Made by a program: the position numbers and the translations under genes. Positions 9,350-22,500 of a stretch of 64,000 nucleotides of DNA are shown in pieces (within the stretch, counting starts at the first letter, position 1; the number at the start of each line of letters is the position of its first letter). The notes under the pieces were generated by a model. It saw only the letters and a list, made by a program, of their open reading frames with translations, ran no database searches and was not told the DNA's origin. Where the stretch lies: positions 20,288 to 84,287 of the forward strand of contig PMTF01000010.1 of assembly GCA_003167415.1 (NCBI GenBank), given 5' to 3'. The DNA is from Acidimicrobiaceae bacterium. GTDB lineage: Bacteria > Actinomycetota > Acidimicrobiia > Acidimicrobiales > RAAP-2.

Positions 9350-11232
9350 TGGACGTGCAGTGTCACCGACGAAAGTTTCTTCACCATCGTGCCGGCGACC
9401 GGCGTCTCAGAGACCACCTTCGTCCATGTCGGCTTCGTACCGGCGCCGGGTCCGGTCGTGTGGTAGTAGAGATCGGCCGCGGTCATCGCCGCCGACACTT
9501 GCGCCTGGTTCAGGCCGACGACGTTCGGCACCGCGACCAGGGCCTGACTCGCGATCGTCGTGGTGGTCGACGGGACCGTCGTGGTCGTGGTCGTGGTGGC
9601 CGGACCGGTGCTTCGTTCCAGGACGACCGTCGAATGAACGACCGCTGAGGTGATTGACTTGCCGGCGGTATTGACGACGCCAGCGATGCGACCGAGGGGC
9701 GTGGTGGCGTTCGAAATCATCCGAGAGGCCGGACAACTCGCGACGAGGTGCAGATGTACCAGTTGGGGTTCGGCCTGACGGCAGGTCTCACCGATGAGAT
9801 GGGCGGGCAGTCGCACGGTCTGTACGCCATCGGAGACCGTCACCGTGATCACCTGACCGCTCTTGGCCTCGGTGTTGAACAGGGGTGTCTGCGTAATGAT
9901 CGTGCCACTCTTGGCGCTCGAGGAGAACGCGTGCTTGATGGCGACGACGAAGCCGTCGGCTTTGACGGTCGTACGAAGACTGTTGATGGGCGCGCTAGTG
10001 GTGAAACTGGAGTTCTGGTACTCGCTCAAATTGACGCCGACGAAGTTCGGCACCGAGTTGTCTTGCGTGAAGAGTCCGACCTTCCAGGCGATGCCCCCGC
10101 CGATCGCGACGACGAGTAGTACCAACGCCGCCACGAGAAAGGCCAGACGACGTGACCGCGGAAGCCCCGCGTAGTCCAGGTCGTCGAAATCGTTGCGAAC
10201 GCTCCGGCTGCGACCCACCGGCGAACTCGTGGTAACCCACTCATCGGCCGGACGGGCGTGACGCGGCGCGCCGTTTCGACCGAGTGAAGATACGACCGCG
10301 TTCGCACCGGTGATCTGATCGGGCGACGGCGGTCGAAAGCCCACCGAATTTCTGGGTTCGGACGGTCGGTACTGACTGAGCAGCGGCACCTCTCCCCCGG
10401 TGGGCGGTATCACCAAGGGGGCGAAGTCACTCACGACCGCTCCGAGGCGACTGGCGAACTGCTCGGCGTCGAGTCGTTGACGCGGGTCCGAGACCGCGGC
10501 CTGGGCGAGCACCATGTCGAGGGTGCCGAGCTCCGGACGCATCGGCAGCGTCGCGTTGATCCGGGCGCGCAGCACCGCCTCGGGCGTCACGCCATCGAAG
10601 GGCGTGATGCCGGTGACCGCTTCGTAGAGAATGAGGGCGAGGGCGTAGACGTCGCTGCGAGCGTTGGCCGGATCACCGATCGCTTGTTCGGGACTGAGGA
10701 AGCGCACGTCGTCGAGCGTCACGCGTTCGCGATACTCCTTGCCGATACCCGCCAACGCGATATCGCTCACGCGAACGCGACCTTCTTCGTCGAGTAACAG
10801 CTTCGACGGGGAGAGCGCGCCGTGCACCATGTCGTTCTCGTGGACGTAGGCCAACGCACTGCCGACGTCGCGACCGAGTCGCGCGCCGTCGTCCACGCTC
10901 AACGTACGTCCGCTCGAGAGCACGTCTTCGAGCGAACCCCCGCTGAGGTACTCACAGATCATGAAGATCGAACCGGACTCTTGGCCACCGTCGAAGACGC
11001 GGGCGAGGTGCGTGTGGCTCAGCGTGGCGGCCTTGATGATTCGCTCGCGAAAGGCGCGTCGAACGTCCTCGTGACCGGCCAGTCGGGGCAACAACACCTT
11101 CACCACGACCGCGCGCTGGAGCGACTGGTCGTCCGCCAAATAGACCTCGGCCGTGTTACCTATTCCCAGGAGCTCCTGGATGCGGTAGCGGTTGACCAGG
11201 AGGTGTCCGTTGGCGAAGGTCGGCGCTGGCAT
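9346..11232 (-). CDS. Membrane PASTA protein with degenerate Ser/Thr kinase domain (pseudokinase)
   Basis: 628 aa: kinase fold (about 15-270), proline/serine-rich linker, one membrane segment (about 362-385), then extracellular PASTA-type repeats with a Thr-rich linker (about 545-559) before the last repeat (PNVVGLNQAQV). The PknB-like layout is clear. The ATP-binding Lys45 remains, but HRD is H137-G-A, the catalytic Asn is Lys144, and DFG is D157-I-A, so phosphotransfer is unlikely. The SPEQ segment and later subdomains persist, arguing for a structural or signal-binding role. The start at 11232 has an AGGA site; an in-frame upstream extension is Arg-rich and not protein-like. Confidence 0.88.
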   Translation of the reverse strand: MPAPTFANGHLLVNRYRIQELLGIGNTAEVYLADDQSLQRAVVVKVLLPRLAGHEDVRRAFRERIIKAATLSHTHLARVFDGGQESGSIFMICEYLSGGSLEDVLSSGRTLSVDDGARLGRDVGSALAYVHENDMVHGALSPSKLLLDEEGRVRVSDIALAGIGKEYRERVTLDDVRFLSPEQAIGDPANARSDVYALALILYEAVTGITPFDGVTPEAVLRARINATLPMRPELGTLDMVLAQAAVSDPRQRLDAEQFASRLGAVVSDFAPLVIPPTGGEVPLLSQYRPSEPRNSVGFRPPSPDQITGANAVVSSLGRNGAPRHARPADEWVTTSSPVGRSRSVRNDFDDLDYAGLPRSRRLAFLVAALVLLVVAIGGGIAWKVGLFTQDNSVPNFVGVNLSEYQNSSFTTSAPINSLRTTVKADGFVVAIKHAFSSSAKSGTIITQTPLFNTEAKSGQVITVTVSDGVQTVRLPAHLIGETCRQAEPQLVHLHLVASCPASRMISNATTPLGRIAGVVNTAGKSITSAVVHSTVVLERSTGPATTTTTTTVPSTTTTIASQALVAVPNVVGLNQAQVSAAMTAADLYYHTTGPGAGTKPTWTKVVSETPVAGTMVKKLSSVTLHVQ

Positions 11233-11257
11233 AGTTCCTAACCCTACCGATTTGTGC

Positions 11258-14346
<3,089 letters not shown>

Positions 14347-14374
14347 CGTCCTAGTCTGCCAGCCGCGGCGACTC

Positions 14375-15538
14375 CTAAGCCTCGCTGCGCAACTTGTAGA
14401 CGACGCCGGAAAGGATCGCGATGACCGCGTCGACCTCTTCGTCGGTCGTCTCGGCCCCCATGGAAAGTCGCAGCGACCCACGGGCGCGCTCGCGCGAGAC
14501 ACCCATCGCAGCCAGTACGTGACTGGGGCTCGCGGCGCCGCTCGAACAGCTGGCGGCCGCCGATGCGCAGACGCCCTCTTGGTCCAATAGGAACAGAAGT
14601 TCGTCGCTCGCCAGATCTTCGAACGTGACGTGCACCGTCCCCGGCACGCGCAGAGCTCCCAGGCCGGTCACGACGCATCCGGGAATCAGACTCACGGCCG
14701 CGACGAGCTTCTCTTGGAGGTCGAGTACCCGGTCGTTCACTTCGGAGAGTTCTTTCTTCGTCACGCGCACCGCGGCGGCCAGTCCCACGGCGGCCGCGAC
14801 GTCGACGGTGCCGCCGCGACGTCCGCGCTCTTGTCCCCCGCCGGGTACGACCGCTTCGAGCGGGATGTCGCTACGCAGGATCAGTGCGCCGCAGTTCACC
14901 GGACCCCCGATCTTGTGCGCGCAGATCGAGATCATGTCGGTCGTGGCCGTCATGTTGGCCAGCGGCACCGACGACGCCGCCGCAATGGCGTCGGTGTGCG
15001 TCAAGACGCCCCCGGGAATGATGGACTTCGAAAGCGCGCTCACGCCGTCGAGCGGCTGTCGCACGCCGGTCTCGTTATTGGCCGCCATCACACTGACCAG
15101 CGCGGTGTCGTCACTGAGCTGGTTCATGAGCGAGTCGAGGTCGACGACGCCGTCGTGGTCGACGTCGATGTAGCGCACGCACACGTCGTCGTAGTCGCGC
15201 GCCATCTTTTCGGCGGCGTCGCTGACCGCGTGGTGTTCGATACGACTGATCAGAATCTCTGAGCGCTCGTGCGATCGGCGATGGTGGTTGGTGACACCAG
15301 CAATGGCGAGGTCACAGGACTCCGTGCCGCCGCCGGTGAAGATGACGCCGCCGGGCTTGGCCCCCACGAACGCTGCGACCTCGTCACGGGCCTCTTCGAC
15401 GGCCCGGCGGGCGTCGCGCGCGGCCTTGTGGCTGCCCGAAGGGTTGCCGACCACGCCGCGTTGCCAGGGCGCCATGGCGTCGGCGACTTCGTCGCGCCGG
15501 GGGGCCGACGCCGCGTGGTCGAAGTAGTACTGGCTCAC
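14375..15538 (-). CDS. Cysteine desulfurase (NifS/IscS family)
   Basis: 387-aa PLP enzyme that removes sulfur from cysteine as an enzyme-bound persulfide. PLP Lys in CAHKIGGP; catalytic Cys in the short-loop ASCSSGAASPSHVL of the IscS/NifS class; NNETG is also present. Immediately upstream of mnmA, so it probably serves tRNA thiolation. No iscU or sufB is nearby. Its ATG overlaps the aldehyde dehydrogenase stop by 4 nt. Confidence 0.94.
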   Translation of the reverse strand: MSQYYFDHAASAPRRDEVADAMAPWQRGVVGNPSGSHKAARDARRAVEEARDEVAAFVGAKPGGVIFTGGGTESCDLAIAGVTNHHRRSHERSEILISRIEHHAVSDAAEKMARDYDDVCVRYIDVDHDGVVDLDSLMNQLSDDTALVSVMAANNETGVRQPLDGVSALSKSIIPGGVLTHTDAIAAASSVPLANMTATTDMISICAHKIGGPVNCGALILRSDIPLEAVVPGGGQERGRRGGTVDVAAAVGLAAAVRVTKKELSEVNDRVLDLQEKLVAAVSLIPGCVVTGLGALRVPGTVHVTFEDLASDELLFLLDQEGVCASAAASCSSGAASPSHVLAAMGVSRERARGSLRLSMGAETTDEEVDAVIAILSGVVYKLRSEA

Positions 15539-16899
15539 GCCACGAAGAAGGTTTTGACGTTCGTGAACTCGCGTACGCCAAACTCACCCAGTTCACGACC
15601 GAAACCGGAATCCTTCGTCCCGCCGAAGGGCAGTTCCGGCATCGAGGCGACGATGGAGTTGGCGAAGACCATCCCGACGTCGAGACCGGCGATGGCCGCG
15701 TCGATCTCCTTCTGGTCGGTCGCGTGGATCGCGCCACCGAGGCCCCACGGCGTGTCATTGGCGAAGGCAATCGCGGCGTCGAGGTCCTCGACGACTTCGA
15801 CCACCGCCACCGGGCCGAAAAGCTCTTCGCAGCCGGCTCGCGTGCCGGTCGGGACGTTGGTCAACACCGTCGCCGGAAAGTAGTACCCGCGCCGTTCGAG
15901 CGGTGTGCCCCCGGTTAAAGCGACAGCGCCCTGGGCGACGGAGTCCGCGACCTGCGCCGTCAACTCGTCGAGCTGCGAGCGGCTCACCACCGGTCCGAGG
16001 ACGGTCGCGGGGTCCATGGGATCGCCGGTGGGGACCGCGGCCATGGCCGCGACGAAGCGCTCGATGAACTCGTCGGCGCGCTCGCGCACGACGATGAAGC
16101 GCTTGGAGGCAATGCAGGACTGACCGTTGTTCTGCAATCGCGCGGTGACCGCCATAGGCACCGTCGCGTCCATGTCGGCTGAGCTGGCCACGATGAAGGG
16201 GTCCGAGCCGCCCAGTTCGAGGACCGACTTCTTCAAGTGCTGACCGGCGACCTCGGCGACCGAGCGGCCGGCGCGGTCCGAGCCGGTGAGCGTCACCGCG
16301 GCGATGCGCGGGTCCGCGATGATGCGCGGGACCTGATCGTGACTGACGAAGAGCGTGGTCACGACGCCCTTGGGGAAACCCGAGCGCGTGAAGAGGTCCT
16401 CGATGAACTTGGCGCACCCGGGCACGTTGGAGGCGTGCTTAAGGACCATCACGTTGCCGGCCATGACGGTCGGCGCGGCGACGCGAATGAACTGCCAGAG
16501 CGGATAGTTCCACGGCATCACCGCGAGAACGGCGCCGATCGGGTCGTAGCGGATGCCGCTGCGCGATCCACTCGTCGATACATTTTCGTCTTTCAACATC
16601 GCCTCGGCGTGCTCGGCGTAGTAGCGCATCGTCATGGCGCACTTGGCGACCTCACCCTTGGCGGAGGTGAAGGTCTTACCCATTTCGCTGGTCAGGAGTT
16701 CGGCGACGACCGGGATCTCGCTCTCGAGCAGTTCGGCCGCGCGAATCATCAAATGCGCCCGGTCCGATACGGAGGTCGCGCGCCACGCCTCGAAGGCCGT
16801 GGCCGCGTGGGCGAGGGCCCGCTCGACGTCCTCATCGCTGTGGGCGTCAAATTCAGCGACGAACTCTTCGGTGGCGGGATTAATTGCGGTGAATGACAT
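15535..16899 (-). CDS. Aldehyde dehydrogenase, succinate-semialdehyde type (GabD1-like)
   Basis: 454-aa NAD(P)-dependent aldehyde dehydrogenase. [12 protein letters not shown] carries the general-base Glu and [12 protein letters not shown] the catalytic Cys; both motif variants and the compact length match the GabD1/succinate-semialdehyde dehydrogenase group. It could finish the GABA route suggested by the polyamine genes at 29-34 kb, but it is not linked to them. The start at 16899 was chosen over an in-frame upstream codon because it gives the canonical [12 protein letters not shown] start and a -10-like CAGACT 6 nt away. Confidence 0.88.
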   Translation of the reverse strand: MSFTAINPATEEFVAEFDAHSDEDVERALAHAATAFEAWRATSVSDRAHLMIRAAELLESEIPVVAELLTSEMGKTFTSAKGEVAKCAMTMRYYAEHAEAMLKDENVSTSGSRSGIRYDPIGAVLAVMPWNYPLWQFIRVAAPTVMAGNVMVLKHASNVPGCAKFIEDLFTRSGFPKGVVTTLFVSHDQVPRIIADPRIAAVTLTGSDRAGRSVAEVAGQHLKKSVLELGGSDPFIVASSADMDATVPMAVTARLQNNGQSCIASKRFIVVRERADEFIERFVAAMAAVPTGDPMDPATVLGPVVSRSQLDELTAQVADSVAQGAVALTGGTPLERRGYYFPATVLTNVPTGTRAGCEELFGPVAVVEVVEDLDAAIAFANDTPWGLGGAIHATDQKEIDAAIAGLDVGMVFANSIVASMPELPFGGTKDSGFGRELGEFGVREFTNVKTFFVA

Positions 16900-16903
16900 G
16901 TCC

Positions 16904-18154
16904 CTAGTCTGCCAGCAAAACAACCGGCTCATTCGGGGTCACGGCGATCTCACGCCAGAACTCGGGTCGCCACAGCGTGACGATTCCCAGTACCAGCGCC
17001 AACAAAACGGCGTCGCACACGCTGACCGGGCGCACCCCCCACGTCCGCGCGAAGGCTGCTTGCACGAGGGCGCCCAGTGGATAGAACATCGACAGCGAGA
17101 GGTTGTAGAGCGAGAGAATTCGCGAGCGTTCACTGGTGGGCGCGTGCAACTGCACTGAGGTGTTGAGCCCGGTCAAGGTGCCGACGTACGCACCACCGAG
17201 TACCACCAGGGCCGCGACGGCCTCCGCCAACGTCTGCGCGAATCCGTAGAGCGCGAGGGCCAACGCCACCGTCGCGAGCGAACCACGCAGGACGGCGATG
17301 CGTGACGTACGTCGAGCGATCGCGGGCAGGGTCACCGCGCCGATGACCGCGCCCACGCCCTGGGCGGCCACGAGCCACGCGACGCCGATCCGCCCGGCGT
17401 GCAACGTTTGGATGGCCATGGCCGGCACGAGCGCGATGAAGGGACTGGCGATCAACGCAACGGTCCCGATGCCGATGATCGGGTATCGACAGCCCTTGAC
17501 GGACCACGCGCGGATCGCGCCGTATTTCGTTTCCGACCAAATGCGAAGTGACGTGGTCGGCTTGGGTCTGGTCGCCGAACGCACGAAGGAGAACATCACC
17601 ACGACGAACACGAAGGACGCCGCGTTAATCGCGAAACAGACGCCGGGCGAGGCGAACGCCAACGTCACGCCGGCCAGCAAGGGCCCGATGATACGACCGA
17701 GGTTGAACTGCGCCGACGAAAGCGACACCGCGGCGAAGACCTCGTCACGATTCACGAGGTCCGGCAACAACGACTGCCACGCCGCCCACGACGCCGAACT
17801 GGCGAGTCCCTCGACGATGGCCAGGTAGCACGCCAACTCGGGCGTTAAGTGGTGCGTCAAAGCGGCCGTTGCGAGCGCGCTCGCAGTGAGGGCCATCACG
17901 AAATTGTTGGCTTGAATCCAACGTTGTCGCACCACGCGGTCGGCGATCACGCCGCCGAGTGGCGCGCCGATCAGGGCCGGGGTCCACGCGCACACCGTCA
18001 AGAGTCCGAGCCATAGGGCGTCGTGCGTCGTCTCGGTCAGGTAGACGCCGAGGGCCACCGTCTGCATCCAGGTGCCCGTGGAAGAGACGAACGATGAAGT
18101 GAGAGAAAGGGCGAAGCTTCGGTGACGAAGCGGCGCGAACGACGCAGAAGCCAT
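16904..18154 (-). CDS. MFS transporter (EntS/MFS_3-type exporter)
   Basis: 416 aa with about 12 hydrophobic helices. The opening SSTGTWMQTVALGVYL and the loop GGVIADRVVRQR are typical of the MFS_3 (enterobactin exporter-like) group, proton-driven effluxers. Substrate unknown. ATG at 18154 is preferred over the adjacent GTG because TAGCGT sits exactly 6 nt upstream. The aldehyde dehydrogenase begins 4 nt after its stop. Confidence 0.86.
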   Translation of the reverse strand: MASASFAPLRHRSFALSLTSSFVSSTGTWMQTVALGVYLTETTHDALWLGLLTVCAWTPALIGAPLGGVIADRVVRQRWIQANNFVMALTASALATAALTHHLTPELACYLAIVEGLASSASWAAWQSLLPDLVNRDEVFAAVSLSSAQFNLGRIIGPLLAGVTLAFASPGVCFAINAASFVFVVVMFSFVRSATRPKPTTSLRIWSETKYGAIRAWSVKGCRYPIIGIGTVALIASPFIALVPAMAIQTLHAGRIGVAWLVAAQGVGAVIGAVTLPAIARRTSRIAVLRGSLATVALALALYGFAQTLAEAVAALVVLGGAYVGTLTGLNTSVQLHAPTSERSRILSLYNLSLSMFYPLGALVQAAFARTWGVRPVSVCDAVLLALVLGIVTLWRPEFWREIAVTPNEPVVLLAD

Positions 18155-18166
18155 CACTAAACGCTA
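18155..18166 (-). promoter_or_regulatory. Leaderless -10 element of the MFS exporter
   Basis: TAGCGT, TTAGTG, ATG; decides the start codon in favour of ATG. Confidence 0.5.
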
Positions 18167-18203
18167 ATGTCCGGCGGCGACCTCCCCCGGTCGCGCCGAC
18201 GGG

Positions 18204-18326
18204 CTATTGGTCGCGCTGCTTGCGGCGCGGGCGAAGGGCGAACCACCAGATCGAGATGATCGAGGCCAGGACGCCCAGGACGCCAATAGTGGACTTCGCG
18301 CCTTTGCCCTTCTGGTTTTCAGCCAT
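18204..18326 (-). CDS. 40-aa single-pass membrane peptide
   Basis: Frame MAENQKGKGAK followed by a hydrophobic helix (about residues 13-30, STIGVLGVLASIISIWWFAL) and a strongly basic tail RPRRKQRDQ. The positive C-terminal end after the helix suggests the tail stays in the cytoplasm. It lies alone between the MFS promoter and the terminator of yceI. No family recognised; codon use is like neighbouring genes and the TM topology is protein-like, so I regard it as probably real. Confidence 0.62.
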   Translation of the reverse strand: MAENQKGKGAKSTIGVLGVLASIISIWWFALRPRRKQRDQ

Positions 18327-18344
18327 GACCCATCGTAACGAGCA

Positions 18345-18373
18345 AAACGCCGGGGACAACGTCCCCGGCGTTT
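18345..18373 (-). terminator. Bidirectional terminator after yceI
   Basis: Perfect 13-bp inverted repeat (AAACGCCGGGGAC / GTCCCCGGCGTTT, 3-nt loop). In the minus direction the stem ends in UUUU, 16 nt after the yceI stop. Confidence 0.85.
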
Positions 18374-18389
18374 CAGCGCAGCTGATCGG

Positions 18390-18962
18390 TTAGACCGCTT
18401 GGTGGGCCTCAACGGCGAGTTCGATCGCAATCTTGTTGCCGAGGACCAAACTGCCGTTCTCCAGTGTGCCACTGAAGTTGATCCCGAAGTCACGACGGTC
18501 GAACTCGGCGCGCGCTTCAAAACCAGTGACGGAGACACCAGGGGTCATGGAAGGACCGGTACCGAGGTACTCGAGGTCGAACGTGACGGACTTGGTAATG
18601 CCCTTGATGGTGAGGTCAGCGACGACCTCGAAGTCGTCGCCCTTGGCGCTGACTTTGGTCGACGTGAGCGTCAAGGTCGGGAAGGTCTCGAACTCGAGAA
18701 AATCCGGACTCTTGAGGTGCGCGTCGCGCATCTCGTTGTCGGTCGTGATGCTGGCGGCCTGAACGGTCGCTTGAAGGCTCGAGGTTTCGGGCGTGTCGCC
18801 AATGGTGATCACACCGACGAAGTCGGTGAATCGACCGCGGACCTTGGAGGCCACGAGGTGACGGGCGACAAAGCCGACCGTCGAGTGGACGGCGTCGACG
18901 TTGTAGGTGCCGGCAACGGGCAGGTTGCTGGTGGCAACTTCGGTAGTGGGGGAACTGGTCAT
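18390..18962 (-). CDS. YceI-family protein
   Basis: 190 aa, lipocalin-like barrel that binds isoprenoid or other amphiphilic lipids. Family marks: GTYNVDAVHSTVGFVARHL near the N-terminus, SITTDNEMRDAHLKSPDFLE, and LTIKGITKSVTFD. No signal peptide, so this copy is predicted cytosolic, unlike E. coli YceI. Strong AGGAGA ribosome site before the ATG at 18962. Divergent from a MarR gene with a shared 110-nt intergenic region, a common arrangement suggesting MarR control. Confidence 0.92.
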   Translation of the reverse strand: MTSSPTTEVATSNLPVAGTYNVDAVHSTVGFVARHLVASKVRGRFTDFVGVITIGDTPETSSLQATVQAASITTDNEMRDAHLKSPDFLEFETFPTLTLTSTKVSAKGDDFEVVADLTIKGITKSVTFDLEYLGTGPSMTPGVSVTGFEARAEFDRRDFGINFSGTLENGSLVLGNKIAIELAVEAHQAV

Positions 18963-19007
18963 TTCGAATCTCCTGTTATCTAGGCACTTACTGTGCTGCT
19001 CTGAGTA

Positions 19008-19043
19008 TACTTGCTTATGCAACTACTTGTCAAGCAGTACTTG
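19008..19043. promoter_or_regulatory. Candidate MarR operator region (TACTTG repeats)
   Basis: Three copies of TACTTG at 19008, 19024 and 19038 (16 and 14 nt apart), with a CTTG-T-CAAG palindrome at 19027-19035. They lie between divergent yceI and marR, immediately upstream of the marR -10. This is the expected place for a MarR-family operator; the assignment is inference. Confidence 0.45.
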
Positions 19044-19060
19044 TTAGGCGAACTATATGG

Positions 19061-19072
19061 TATAGTGTTTGC
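19061..19072 (+). promoter_or_regulatory. Leaderless -10 element of marR
   Basis: TATAGT, GTTTGC, ATG; no ribosome site in the AT-rich upstream sequence. Confidence 0.62.
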
Positions 19073-19531
19073 ATGAGTTTCCAAGCCAATTCCTGCCCTT
19101 CGGGGGACGAAAAGGTCCAGTTGTTCGGCCTATTGCTGGAAACCAACGCTCGACTCTCCCGGAGTCTGGGCCTGGAGTTAGAAGCCGAATGCGAACTCCC
19201 CCTCGCCTGGTTCGACGTCCTATTGCAATTACGTCGCTCGCCCGAGGGACGACTCAAGATGAACGAGATCGCCGACGCGATCGTCCACTCGAGCGGCGGC
19301 ACGACCCGACTCGTCGATCGCATTGAAGAGGCCGGCCTCGTCGAGCGCCAAAACTGTCCGAGCGATCGCCGTGCGATTCACGTCGCCATCACCGACGCCG
19401 GAAACGCCAAGTTGGACGAAGCGCTCAACGTTCACCTCGAGTACTTGGACGAGAGCCTCGCCAAGCAGCTCACCGAAAGCGAACGCGCGACCCTGGCCTC
19501 ATTGTTGACGAAGCTCAACGCCTCTCGTTAA
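19073..19531 (+). CDS. MarR-family transcriptional regulator
   Basis: 152 aa winged-helix regulator. The helix-turn-helix is in LKMNEIADAIVHSSGGTTRLVDRIEEAGLVER and the wing in NCPSDRRAIHVAITDAG. Dimerisation helices flank it. Probably an autoregulator that also controls divergent yceI. Its TAA overlaps the ileS stop on the other strand within the tetranucleotide TTAA. Confidence 0.93.
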   Translation: MSFQANSCPSGDEKVQLFGLLLETNARLSRSLGLELEAECELPLAWFDVLLQLRRSPEGRLKMNEIADAIVHSSGGTTRLVDRIEEAGLVERQNCPSDRRAIHVAITDAGNAKLDEALNVHLEYLDESLAKQLTESERATLASLLTKLNASR

Positions 19532-22500
19532 TCCTTCGCGACCCAGGCCCTCGCCTCGCGCTCGTCGTCGAGTTCCAGCACGGTCCCCTCGCCCCAGCCC
19601 GGGCCGGTGATTACTTCAACGGCCAACACCTCGCTCGCCAAAGTCGCGAAGCCGTCCGCGAGATCGTCGATTCCCGAGACGTGAAGGACGATTCGGTCGG
19701 CCACGTCCAAACCGGAGTTCTTGCGAAGGTCCTGCACCTGGCGGATGACGTCGCGTAGAAATCCCCGGCGACGCAGGTCGTGATCGAGCGTCAAATCGAG
19801 GGCGATGACCTCGCCGCCATCGCGCGACACCGCGTAGCCTTCTTGTCCCTTTACCCGTAGCTCGATGTCCTCGCCGTTCAGTTCGAACGTGCCCGACGAG
19901 AGTGTGACGCTGAGCGATCCGCCCGATTCGAGCGTCTCGGCCGCCGCGACGGAGTCGAGAGCCGCCAACGCCGGTTTTAACTCCTTCACCGCCTCGCCGA
20001 GACGTGGACCCACGGTTCGGAAGTTCGGCACGAGTTCGAAGGTCAACACATTGGCTAGGTCCGTCGCGTATTCCAACTGATCAACGTTGAGTTCGTCTTC
20101 GACCACGCCGGCCGGCGGCATGGCAGAGAGCGACGGCAAGAACACCAGCGCTTTCGAGAGGGGCTGACGCACTTTCATGCCGGCCTCGGCGCGCGCCGCG
20201 CGACCCAGCGACGTGAGTCGTCGGGCCACGGCCATCGACTCCTCGAGTGCGACATTTCGACGCTCCGGTTCGCCGATGGGCCAGTCGGTGAGATGGACCG
20301 AGTCCGTCTCTCCGACGTCGAACAGTTCGACGTAGAGACGCTCGGCGACGAAGGGACAGAACGGCGCCAGGAGCAACGTCACCCGCTGCAGGACGTCTAG
20401 CAGGGTGGCCTGCGCGGCCAGGGAATCGGAGCGCGGTGCCTTGGGGTCGGTGCGCCAGAAGCGTCGACGGGTTCGTCGCACGTACCAGTTCGACAGGTCG
20501 TCAATCAGTTCGCTCAACGCGTTCGTGCCGCCGAGCGGCTCGTAGCCGTCGAGGGCGCTCGTGACCGCCGCCGTCACGCACTCGAGACGAGAGAGGATCC
20601 ACTGGTCGATCGCGGCGCGATCGTGGTGAGCGGGAATCTCCGGGTCTGTCGGGTCGAAGTTGTTGATCGAGGCGTAGAGCGTGAAGAAACTGAAGGTGTT
20701 CCAGAGCGTGGCGAGCGTCTCGCGAAGCGAGGCGTCAATGGCGCCGAAACTCGTGCGAGTGGAGGACCAGGGCGAGCCCTGGGAGAACATCCACCAGCGC
20801 AGCGGATCGGCGCCACGAGTGTTCAACACCTCCCACGGGTCAATCACGTTGCCCACGGACTTGCTCATTTTCTTGCCGTCCTCGTCCACGATGAGGCCGA
20901 GGCACAACACGTGCTCGTACGGTGTGGCGCCGAAGACCAAGGTGTTCACCGCGAGCAAGGTGTAGAACCACCCTCGCGTCTGATCAATGGCTTCCACGAT
21001 GAGTTGCGCCGGGAACTGCATCGCCTCGGCGCTCCCTTCAACGTGGGGATAGCCCACCTGCGCCGCGGGCATGGACCCGGCGTCGAACCACGCGTCGATG
21101 ACCGGTTCCACCCGGCGAGCCTCTTTCGCGCACGTTCGACACGGCACGAGGACCTCATCGATACCCGGACGATGCGGGTCGAGGTCGCCGAGGTCTCGTC
21201 CGGCGAGCGCCGAAAGCTCGGCGAGCGAGCCGACGCAGGTGAAGTGATCGTCGGGACAACGCCAAATCGGAAGCGGCGTGCCCCAGAAGCGGTCGCGCGA
21301 TAGCGCCCAATCGACGTTGTTGTCCAGCCAGTTGCCGAAGCGGCCGTCGCGAATGTGCTCCGGGTGCCAGTCGATAGTCGCGTTCTCGGCGAGCATTTTC
21401 TCGCGGAACTTGCTCGTCGCCACGTACCAACTCGGTTTGCCCCAGTAGATGAGGACGGTTCCGCAACGCCAGCAGTGCGGCAGCGAGTGGTTGTAGTTGA
21501 GCCGGCGGATCAAGACGCCACGTCGTTCGAGTTCGTCGTTGATGACGTGGTTCGCGGCGCGCACGTCTTGACCTTCGAGCCACGGGATCTCCGTGGTGAA
21601 CGTGCCGTCCGGTCCGACGGGATTGACCGTGGGCAGACCATGATCGCGCGCCACCTGGCGGTCGATCTCGCCGAAGGCCGGCGCCTGATGAACGAGTCCG
21701 GTGCCTTCTTCGATCGTGACGTAGTCCGCCAGCACGACGTAACAGGCGTCCACGTCGTCGGGCAGTGCGGCGTCGGTGAAGGGCCGCTCGTAGTGCACGC
21801 CGGCCAAGGCGTTCCCGGAGAGCGTGGCGCTCGGCACGACACCGGCCCCAAAGACCGACTCGACGAGTTCGGCGGCCACGATGACGCCGTCGACCACGGC
21901 GTACGTGATCTCGGGGTTGACCGCGACCGCCACGTTCGACAGTAACGTCCACGGCGTCGTCGTCCACACGGCGAGATGGGTCGCGCCGGCGAGATCGTGC
22001 GCGTCGGCGTCGGTGATCCGAAGCCGAACGTACGCGCTCTCGTCGACTTCGTCGGAATAGACCTCCGGCTGACCCAGTTCGTGGCTCGAGAGGGACGTGC
22101 CGCAGCGAGGGCAGTACGGAATGACTTTGAGGTCTTCGTACAACAGGCCGCGCTCGAAGAGTTGCTGCAGGTGCCACCAGACCGATTCGACGTACTCCGG
22201 ATGGAACGTGTAGTACGCGTGCTCCATGTCGGTCCAGTAGCCAATGCGTTCGGTGAGCCGTTCGAATTCGCCGACGAACGTGAGGACCGATTCGCGGCAG
22301 AGTCGCGCGAACTCCTCGACACCGACCTGCTCGACGATGGCCTTCTTCCCCGAGATGCCGAGTTGCTTTTCCACCTGGACTTCCACTGGTAGTCCGTGAG
22401 TGTCCCAACCCGCTCGGCGCGCCACGAAGCGGCCCTGCATTGTCTGGTAACGACAGAAGAGGTCCTTGTAGACGCGCGCCCACACGTGATGGAGACCGGG

